The translations under genes and the position numbers were made by a program. This document shows positions 55,785-64,000 of a DNA stretch of 64,000 nucleotides, one piece after another; the first letter of the stretch is position 1; each line of letters starts with the position of its first letter. The notes under the pieces were generated by a model. The model worked only from the letters and a program-made list of their open reading frames with translations, did no database searches and was not told where the DNA came from. The DNA is from Ascaris suum (lineage: Eukaryota > Nematoda > Chromadorea > Rhabditida > Ascarididae). The DNA lies in contig CM024181.1 of NCBI GenBank assembly GCA_013433145.1, positions 3,162,001 to 3,226,000 of the forward strand, in the 5' to 3' direction.

Positions 55785-58000
55785 TAGACACTCGGTTTGC
55801 TCACAGCTAGAATGTCTGAACCACTTATCAGTAGAATTATTAGCGAAACGACGATTTAAATATAAATGCAACGAGTCGTGAGCAGCACATCATGTGACAA
55901 AAAAAAAGAAGCAAACGCGCAATACCGCTCAAATATCGAAGAGGGTAAATTATTTCACCAAAATTCGTTTTGCATTTGAGATTTTAAGCAATATTCCCCT
56001 CAGAAATGTGAAACCCAATAAAAAGGAACGTAGTTTAAATGCATCAGCATCATTGCTTAACCAAACACCAAGAAAAGTTACCCGAAGGATCACAAGTTGT
56101 CGATCTTGAGCATTCAACGCTAGGCAACTTCACCGATTCATAATGCAATACTTAAAGAAAGGTATTTGTATATATAAGCATCATACTCTTGGAAAGAAAA
56201 GCATCATAATTGTGGAAACGCAATCAAAACTCCCGAGTCAACCAGCAGGTTGTTTCTAACGTATGTCAATTTCACTATTATAAGCGCCTGGTGTCACAGT
56301 ATATCTGACATTAACCCATAATAACTGCTACAAGGCAAGCGCAATGTGGCACTCAAACGGTTGCAAAATGCGACAAAGTGGCCACCATGACGACACATCC
56401 AGTATCATACGACATCCGGAAAAGTCCATATTAGTGAACCACTATCCCACCTGCCATTTACCTGAAAGCGTCGTGCAGGAAACCTACGCTTGTGCAATTT
56501 AAGCAAGACAGAGCATTCCGGAATACACCACCAAGAGATTCCAGAACGACGTCAACCTCTCAGGGCATATTCATTCGCACATCGTTCGCATAACAAGTGT
56601 GCTGCGATTATTCCGTTGCAAGAGAGAACATTTAATAGCAAATATTACAGCTCACTCAGTATTCTTTGCTATCGATAGAAGAAAAGAGCGATGAAAAGAA
56701 TAGGCATTCACAACCATAAAAAGCAAAGCGGAAGAAAGGTAAGGAATCCACCGGAAGTGCTCCTTTTTACAGTTTACCGGAAGTTGATTCAATGCAACCA
56801 ACTAACCGATCAACATGGCCAGATAATATTTGAAAAAGTTGAAAAGTTATGGCGAAAATACACCGGAAATAATTTCCTCTTTCACCGCCCATCAATTCCT
56901 TTCATTCGGAGACGTAATTCATCTGCGGGAGAATTAGGACGAGAATGAAATCGAAGCAAACGTGTAAAGAAGAGAGCGAACTCTCATCAAATCAAATGAT
57001 AACCGATTCGATTATGGAAAAGAAATTGAATAGAAGAGACTTGAGTTTTGATCAAAATAATTCCCCGCTTTTATATGATTCCAGTCGTCTATTCGAGAGG
57101 CATAACAAATATTACTGTTATGCAAATAAATTTTAGAAATTCAAATAATGCTTTACTTATATAACGCTAAATACTTTTGCGAAATATTCGAATTCATTTT
57201 CAAAGAACTGCGAAAGTGATTAAAGTATATGAGGAGAAGCGATGCTTATAAGATCCAAACAGTAGAAAGCATTTTATATTATAGCCAAGAGAATGCTAGA
57301 TCTACAGGTAATATATGCCTCTATAAAGGTTGCCATAATATTCAACAAAATGTACGATCTCTTCATTGGAAGAATACATGGATTTAATGTGCGGAATCAA
57401 ACGACTTTCGCGAAATGAATGCATAAAACATGGATCACTGCTTACCGTTTTCGTAATCGAGAATAGAGATTTTTAAAGATATGCAAATAAGTTTCACGAG
57501 AATAACATTTCGGAGAATTTTTTCGTTTGCATTCAATAAGAACTTTGAGATCGGTCGGCTTATTTCCGGTCTAAAATGACCGGAATATTGTTGCCTTGAA
57601 TTAGATCTAATAGTGCGTTCTAAAATTACTGACAGTAACACCGACACTGCATTTGATTCAGTGTTCTCTCGTTACGAGCAAATAGCAACCAACTGTTTCC
57701 GCGAGTCTCAATTTTGATTTCACTTTGTAGTTTCTTTCCTTTTCGGACTAAGTGAGATAAGTGAGAGACTCCCTGTTGATACCATTTCAGTGCCTAAATA
57801 GTTTCGCGTTCACTAGCCACCTGGAGCATTTTGACTTCAGAAAAACCTGAACTTGTGTTTCATTGACACAGTTTTTGATTACCGCTTTATTATTCCTTTC
57901 CTTTTTGGTTTTATGTTTCAATAATTCTTCACTTTGCTTGAGGACCATAACAGCAACAACTTTTAGCGCTTAGCGCCATTACTGCAACATGATTAACACC
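55785..58000. other. No gene recognised
   Basis: Probably includes upstream exons of the minus-strand gene ending at 55174 and the 5' part of the plus-strand gene at 58.0 kb, but no exon could be supported. Confidence 0.4.
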
Positions 58001-58012
58001 TGTTCTGTTCAG

Positions 58013-59280
58013 TTCCAGAAAGTTTCGAAGCAGCGAAAAATCCCCGTAATCGAGCATTTAGAGGTGAGCGCACAACAGTCGTGCGCTCACCCCTAAATGC
58101 TTCATCTCTTTCAAAACCAGAGCAAGGGGTGATTCAGCGCACGGTTTCTAGTCTTCTGCAAAAGAACGGCGCATCAGGCCTTCAAAGAAAACAATAAATG
58201 AGGCCATGCGCCCGGTCAAAACACCGTCAAAACCAAGCGCATCGTGAGCAATCCTCGCATCCTCGATTACCGCATACTTCCGACCTCAGCAGCAATGCAC
58301 CTGCTAACAAACCTGTTGTGTTGCCAAAAGGAATCGGACATAAGAATCCGATGAATATGTGCCCAAATAGGAAGGCGTCTTATGGAAACGCATTTGCACG
58401 CATTGTCATGCTGCCGCAACTATCCAAAGTACGCTAGATTTAAAGAGAATGAAGCATGCCGCTTACGTAAGGAAGGTCAGTCGGCTACACATTAAGCGGG
58501 AACAGTGCGCCGTACAAGGTAAGTCAGGAGGGTCAAGAGCGTATGTACAAATCAAACAACTACCCAGCATGAGTCGTGAGGCTAACCTGTGGCAGAATCA
58601 GGAGGGTATAAATGGGGTTGGTCTGCCCGTGTATTCATCCGAGCTTCTAGACTGGTCTTATGGCCTAGTGTGCCTACGGGTGATAGTTGAAGTGCGTGAG
58701 GTAATCGGTGGCAGCGTGGAGCTCGACTGCTGGATCGTGCCGGCGACTGGAGCTATCCTAGTGTCCATTCTTGTTCGTTATCTCACTGTATAAGTGTGAT
58801 AAACCGTTCGCCCTCGATATACGTTGTCTCGCAATTTAGTCGACCGCAGCTCGACGGATGGTGCAGGTCCTCAAGGGGACCTGGACGACTAGAGAAGCCA
58901 GAAGGAGCGAACCCATACACTTGGACATACTCTGGAAAAACGAATATAGACACAAACAAAGAACTGACTGCCTCGAACATCTCGGAGGATATCCCGTTAT
59001 ATCCATGACAATTGGAGGTCCCCCCTTCCCCTCTCCGCCCATTTGCTGAGTCGTGGGCTACTGAAAAACAGTATTCGGCTACCTGACATGCGAAATTGGA
59101 GAAACTCGCAATAGAATATACATCACGAATCGGAATAAGGAAAGCAACAGTCCTGTGAAGAAGTTACGGCAAAAAACGTTAGCCGACGAAGTGGACAAGT
59201 TGTTCTCGTCGCGGAGTGCTTTAGACATGCCCGCACAGGACGATTTCTTAAATGAGACAGCAAGCAGATCACGCATCTGA
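58013..59280 (+). CDS. Unidentified basic protein with very short introns
   Basis: Splice-flanked coding pieces on the plus strand: 58013-58063 (FQKVSKQRKIPVIEHLE), 58152-58243 (SSAKERRIRPSKKTINEAMR and PVKTPSKPSAS), 58290-58428 (NAPANKPVVLPKGIGHKNP and YGNAFARIVMLPQLSK), 58840-59017 (RRMVQVLKGTWTTREARR, then EHLGGYPVISMTIG) and 59072-59280 (FGYLTCEIGETRNRIYIT, PVKKLRQKTLADEVDKLFSS and a stop after ASRSRI). Phases agree across the first three pieces and across the last two. The link from 58428 to 58840 is unresolved, and an exon around 58480-58522 is likely. Introns are about 46-90 nt. The region is more GC-rich than its neighbours. The N-terminal half looks disordered and basic, the C-terminal half folded. 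No family is recognised. The start was not found, and a competing frame crosses the first intron. Confidence 0.55.
58053..58101. repeat. 21-bp inverted repeat with 7-nt loop
   Basis: Arms 58053-58073 and 58081-58101 are complementary except at one position: an A-C mismatch on the plus strand, a G-U pair on the minus strand. The arm includes the predicted splice donor GAG/GTGAGC at 58063/58064. Confidence 0.9.
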
Positions 59281-59284
59281 TTTT

Positions 59285-62110
59285 ATCGCTAATTTTCAAA
59301 TGAACGCTTAGAGCAACAGTGCACCTACATGATCAAAAAGGAGCCATAAAATAAGGGGCTTCGGGGAGTATGACATCAGTTCAGATCAAGACCGAATTCT
59401 GTAATGACCGATGTTATGATGATAAGCGGAGCAATCACAATAACAGACTCGAAAAGAGTGATAAGTGTTTATTTCAGATCATTTTAGAAAAAAAGATCAC
59501 TACAGAATGAAACATCAACGAAATAATTAAGAAATTGTATCAAGGAAATGTTCACTTATCAAGCTGTTCAAAGAATGAGGAAAGCAACGTGAACCATTCC
59601 TCAATATAAACATAATCTAAAGTGAATGCACCAAAGCATTCTATTAACTAAGAAGCAGCGAGCGGCAGTTTCATCGGAAGATACTTCTCTGAATACTATC
59701 ACCTTTCAGAAGATTGAATCCAACAAATGATGGCAGTCATTGAACACAGAAATTAATTAGCGCGGTTGACTGCGCAATTAACTTGATGCTCGGAATGGAA
59801 AGAAATCAATATCAATGATCCTTTCAGTGAGGTTGACTGAGGCTTCTCGATATTATGGCTCTGAAAGTTGACAGACGGCACGAAAACACAAATGAGGAAG
59901 TACAGCTAGCACTACAATTTCAAAGGTTACAGGCCAATGAGTCACATGAACGTCCCAAAGGCGACGAATATATGGATTTTTAAGACAGTAGTTGAATCTT
60001 CATTCAGGATCTCTTCTGAAAAAAAAATATATAAAGCCAGCAAATAAAAGACTAGAACAATGGCGGCGCATCTCTAATGGGAGACTCTCATCTCTGGTTT
60101 TTATGATAATTAGATGCATAAGACCTCTAAATGTATATCAATTTGGACCACATACATGCCATCCCTTCAAGACTTTTAACCAGATATTGGTTGCATATGA
60201 TCTATACAGCAGAAAACTTTTCATCAAAGAAACATTTATGCCATTGATACAGACAACAAAGAACACAAAATAATTGCAAATTTCATCAAATTGAATGAAA
60301 GGCAGTGATAATAAGCTAAATGCTTGAGATGCATAGTGGAAATAACAGTCAGCAATGAAAGAGACTCTAAATAAACCTTATCGACTGCACGCGCACAATT
60401 CTTACAGCCCTCGATCCTGAACCTCACGCTTCCCTCTCTAATTCCTGAGTCCACCATCTATCAATCTTCGGTAACCGACTCTCATCGCTGGGCAATGTTT
60501 TCCCCTTTTGCATGGCTTAGGGCCATGGATTCCCGAATACGGCAAGCCAAGGATTCCTCCATCCCATCGCCTCATGCGCATTTCTACCTCTACTGTTTTA
60601 AACCTACCTGCTCATTTTACCACTATAATCTCCTCCTATCTTTAACCAACGTATCTTTAACTAAAGTTTATAATCAGAAATGAAAAGCGCTGTTGAACTG
60701 TTACAAAGAAATTAATGGAACTCACATAAACGAATAAGTTGACCAAGTATATTTTGTGCCTTTACAGAACCGTCGTCATTCCCTATTTCTCAACGATCCT
60801 TTTTTCCTTATATTACTTGGAACCAAACAGCCCTCTTATCTATAAAATATCACCAGAATGAAAGCCAATTAAAAGAAACCATTACTAAATAAGCAGCCCA
60901 CTTACTTAAACAAGTAAACAGATGTGTTTAACAATGACATTCAATAATATTACACGACATTCATTATCTCTTTCATTCATCAATTAGGATTCAGAATCGA
61001 ACATCACCGAAATAGTATGAACATCAAATGGGCCCTCTTATCTCAATCAACAGCCATAAACCTAGAACTAACCTAGCTGCATTATATGCTTAAATATTCA
61101 CATTCACCTAGTTGAATAACTTGTAGATTCATTATGAAGAAACAACAAAATTCTTTGTAAGCACGCTACATCCGATCGAAAATTAGGAACTGATATATGC
61201 TCTTCTATGACGACGATTCATTTTCCTTTGTAGAAGGCGCTCGTAATAGACCCGAAGCACGATATGCTTAAAACAATTACTTTAATATCCGGCAATGTCG
61301 TCGATGCATGATATGTCCATTTGCTCAAAAAAGTTAAAAATACCCGTTAGAATTTGAAAGAAAAAACGTCTGCAAAACTCGTAGGCCCAAAACCATCCTC
61401 TTACCTAACAATTTTATTGAATAAAAAAGGCATGGAACTAAGCAGCGCTTAATTTGAAACTTCCACCACTAAGTGTCAATAAGCTGAAAAACAATTCAAT
61501 TTTAGTCATAAAATAAAACCTTTACATAAGGTCACCAGACCTATGCAAGCAGACGATTAAACATGTCAAGCGTAAGGTACAAACCCGTTTTCAAACTAAT
61601 ACAGCTATAAACCAAGAAAATTACCTGTCGAACAATTTCCTCGCAGATTCAAGAGAAAACTTCATTCAATTACCTGCATTTGCGGGGTTTGTTGAAGAGC
61701 AGTTCAATAGCATTGTTGTGGAAGAATTCTGCAAGAAAGGATTAACCTCGGGTTGTGTGAGTTGCAAGAAGTGAAAATGAAGGAAAGAAAGAGATTGAAA
61801 TATGACCAAAAAAAAGTTTGCAACGAAAAAAAAGATGCAAAAAGTAAAACCCGGGTTAGACTACTAGCTTTCTAATACCTCGAGCTCGAGACCATCAACT
61901 CGTGAATCCATAAGGCTTATGAAAAGTAACCATTGATCTTAAATATGCAACAAATAATTCAATTACTGAAAGGGCCACAAATCAAAACATTCAACTCACC
62001 TCAAACATGCTATATGCTTAAGTGTTTCGCACTACTTCCTCTAATTTCGAAAACTATTTTGTTGGAGAAGGCAATAAAGTAAGAGAAATAATATTAATTG
62101 GTGAGCAAGT
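59285..62110. other. No gene recognised
   Basis: AT-rich sequence with short frames only. A motif at about 59825 (GATCCTTTCAGTGA) resembles part of the minus-strand exon at 62.2 kb (GATCCTTTCGGTGA), but the similarity is too short to call a duplication. Confidence 0.4.
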
Positions 62111-62116
62111 AAGCTA

Positions 62117-63839
62117 TCATTCTTCATCAGACAGCTTCTTCAGCTTCCCTTCACCGGAAAAATAAACATTGGTCACTTTCCATTCAAAATCAACGATCCT
62201 TTCGGTGAACAATTTTGGACATCAGTTAGGTAGTTAAATGCCGACAATACACCTCCAGGTTTCCAAATTCGAGAATCCTCAATAACCCTTACTCAATACT
62301 GAAATAATCAACAAACCCCTGCAAGACTTCCATCTCCTTTGGTATTCTGATTATCAGTCACATCTGAATCGAGCAAAACTTTTGGCTTCTTGAATGGGTT
62401 GCTGGAGCGCCTCGAAAGACCACTGAAAAACCTCAATCCTAACATTCATGTGGTATTTGAAGTAACCGTACCACCTGCATGAAACTTTCTTTTCAGCGCC
62501 AACAGCATTCGATAGCCCTTTGTGAGAAAACTTCAGAAGCATTAAATCGTTCAGTTTTCACACCGTTCACTCAAATTTTGCGCTTCACCATAGAGATATC
62601 TTACTGATCGAGAACATTCACGAGACTCATCTTACAAATGTAAGTATTTATTGGATATAAATAACAGCAAAAACGTTAATTATAAAAGTTGCCTTTCCCT
62701 TTCCCTCTCTTAAAATCCCCCCGTTTCTCGTCAATCCGTTTATAAACCTTGGCTTCACAGTAAAAACGACCAAAATTTCAGCTAACTAAACAAGTCATCC
62801 AACCTTTCGAACTTTGCCCATGACGTCAACTTCTGAGCTAAAATTAATGTCAACTTTCATGGTACCTAAGGTTGAAAGGGGTGTTAATATGCAGGAAAAA
62901 GAGCAGACAAATATCGATGCAAAAAAAGGCAAATATGTTCGACAAAAAACCACTAGAGGAGCATTCACTTTGGCAGAAGTGGGCAGCACGGCAATCCGAG
63001 CATACCTTGTTCTTGTCCCACGATTTAAAAAGTAGCTGCTGCATGACCCGTTGCGGGACATCCGCATGGTTGTTTGTTCAGCTGGATGTCCACGTTTCAA
63101 CGTCACATCACGTTCCACCTCCACGCATGACTCATCTGTAATTATTGGCGAACATCCCGAACATCCCCCGCCAATAACTGAACAAGGTTCTCCTTGAACG
63201 CTTATCTGGATAACCTCATCTCGATTTGCATCTGTAAAAAGCACCTACTTTTACCAGCGGGGCAAGATCGGCGGTATAAACCAGCGTTTTCACAAAAGTA
63301 AGAATGCCACAGTTACAGTGAAATCACGACCGCGATCAGTAATGACCGCATTTTGTTTAATATATCTAAGCATCAAATAATATCTAAGCACCATATACGC
63401 TGCCACAACTACTTCCTAATCCGGCGTTTAATGCTCAATATGATTAAAAAAAATCAACTGTTTCCCACCCAAACAAACAATATTCATGATGGAACGGAAA
63501 AAGGGCAAAAGCAAGGATCGCTAGAACTAAGTGCTTAGAAGCTTAAGCCTATGAGATTAAGAAGAAACAAATAAACGGCAAAACAAAACCTCTGATTTCT
63601 TGTGGCTTCAGAATCTCCTGAGATGGTGTAGGTGAGGCATCGGATGTCGATGTGCGTGGATCGAGAGAATACAGTCGTAGCAGATCATCGCAATTCCAAT
63701 TTTGCGAGGCGCTATTGCTTCTTTTCGATACTTTTGTCGTTCGCAACAACGGCGATGAACTAACCGTACTTCGCTCGTTAGCCAATTTTGGTTCTGCAGC
63801 GGTTTCCGACTTGAAGCCGGCTTCGGAGCGGAAGAAATC
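62117..63839 (-). CDS. Exons of an unidentified Ser-rich protein
   Basis: Minus-strand exons with agreeing phases: 63839-63590 (acceptor AATTTAAG; encodes ANERSTVSSSPLLRTTKVSK, then NWNCDDLLRLYSLDPRTSTS) joins in phase 1 to an exon starting at 63231 (DANRDEVIQISVQGEPCSV, GGGCSGCSPIITDESCVE; donor not resolved, near 63050). Exons 62517-62475 and 62422-62317 join in phase 2 (NAVGAEKKVSC, then LSRRSSNPFKKPKVLLDSDV). A possible last exon, 62198-62117 (IVDFEWKVTNVYFSGEGKLK and a stop after LSDEE), looks coding but its phase to the previous exon is unresolved. The mix of Ser-rich disorder and basic patches suggests a nuclear protein. No family is recognised. The gene probably continues to the right, beyond the window. 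Confidence 0.5.
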
Positions 63840-64000
63840 CTTAAATTAAAATTGAAGACCCTTACGGTAAAAACAGGGATAGATGGATGAATGCCCAAAA
63901 TGCACGAAAGTTGCAAAGACCTTCGCAATCATCCCCTCTTTCTCTTCTTTGAAGCATCTCTTAAAAATGCTTTATGCGGAAAAGCGAAAAAAAAGTCGAT

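Noticed and set aside
58449..58793. 114-codon plus-strand open frame with a hydrophobic C-terminus
   Set aside because: It crosses the middle of a multi-exon gene in a frame that does not join the neighbouring exons in phase. Part of it may be exonic, but the whole frame is not accepted.

Overview
This is a nuclear chromosome segment from a chromadorean nematode. It is AT-rich, with split genes, GT..AG introns of about 45 bp to several kb, wide gene spacing, AT-rich microsatellites and decayed retroelements. The assignment rests on three things read here: an HLH-8/Twist protein whose bHLH and C-terminal FNMWRG motif match the nematode form, a nematode-type GNAT acetyltransferase, and a tight RPB11-IWR1 pair on one strand that looks like a nematode operon. 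A clade III (Spirurina, filarial-like) worm is possible but is only a guess. No bacterial genes, CRISPR arrays, rRNA or convincing tRNA genes were seen.

Layout, left to right. (1) 2.3-4.0 kb, + strand: a complete three-exon twist/hlh-8 gene, with E-boxes in its first intron. (2) 4.1-11.6 kb: nothing recognisable. (3) 11.7-13.4 kb, - strand: two exons of an unidentified His-rich basic protein. (4) 14.4-14.9 kb, + strand: the last two exons of a membrane protein, with an apparent frame break at an A9 run. (5) 17.5-18.9 kb, + strand: a decayed non-LTR retrotransposon. (6) 20.3-23.4 kb, - strand: a GNAT acetyltransferase gene, with an (AT)n array in one intron and a 0.7-kb hexamer array ending at a splice acceptor. 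(7) 24-39.8 kb: gene-poor, with a second retrotransposon fragment (- strand), two orphan terminal exons, a foldback element and more microsatellites.

(8) 39.9-51.8 kb, - strand: a run of three well-supported genes. Read in transcription order they are RPB11 (RNA polymerase II subunit), IWR1/SLC7A6OS (polymerase II nuclear-import factor) and a secreted or lysosomal DNase II. RPB11 and IWR1 are only 116 bp apart, so one subunit of polymerase II and the factor that delivers the assembled enzyme to the nucleus are probably transcribed together. (9) 52.0 kb: a 61-nt pre-miRNA-like hairpin about 270 bp upstream of RPB11. (10) 55.2-55.8 kb, - strand: the last exons of an unidentified protein. (11) 58.0-59.3 kb, + strand: an unidentified, relatively GC-rich gene with tiny introns and a donor site buried in a 21-bp hairpin. 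(12) 62.1-63.8 kb, - strand: exons of another unidentified Ser-rich protein that probably continues beyond the window.

Gene models were built by eye from reading frame, splice-site consensus and phase. Those with family homology (hlh-8, RPB11, IWR1, DNase II, GNAT) are firm. The others are exon-level calls.
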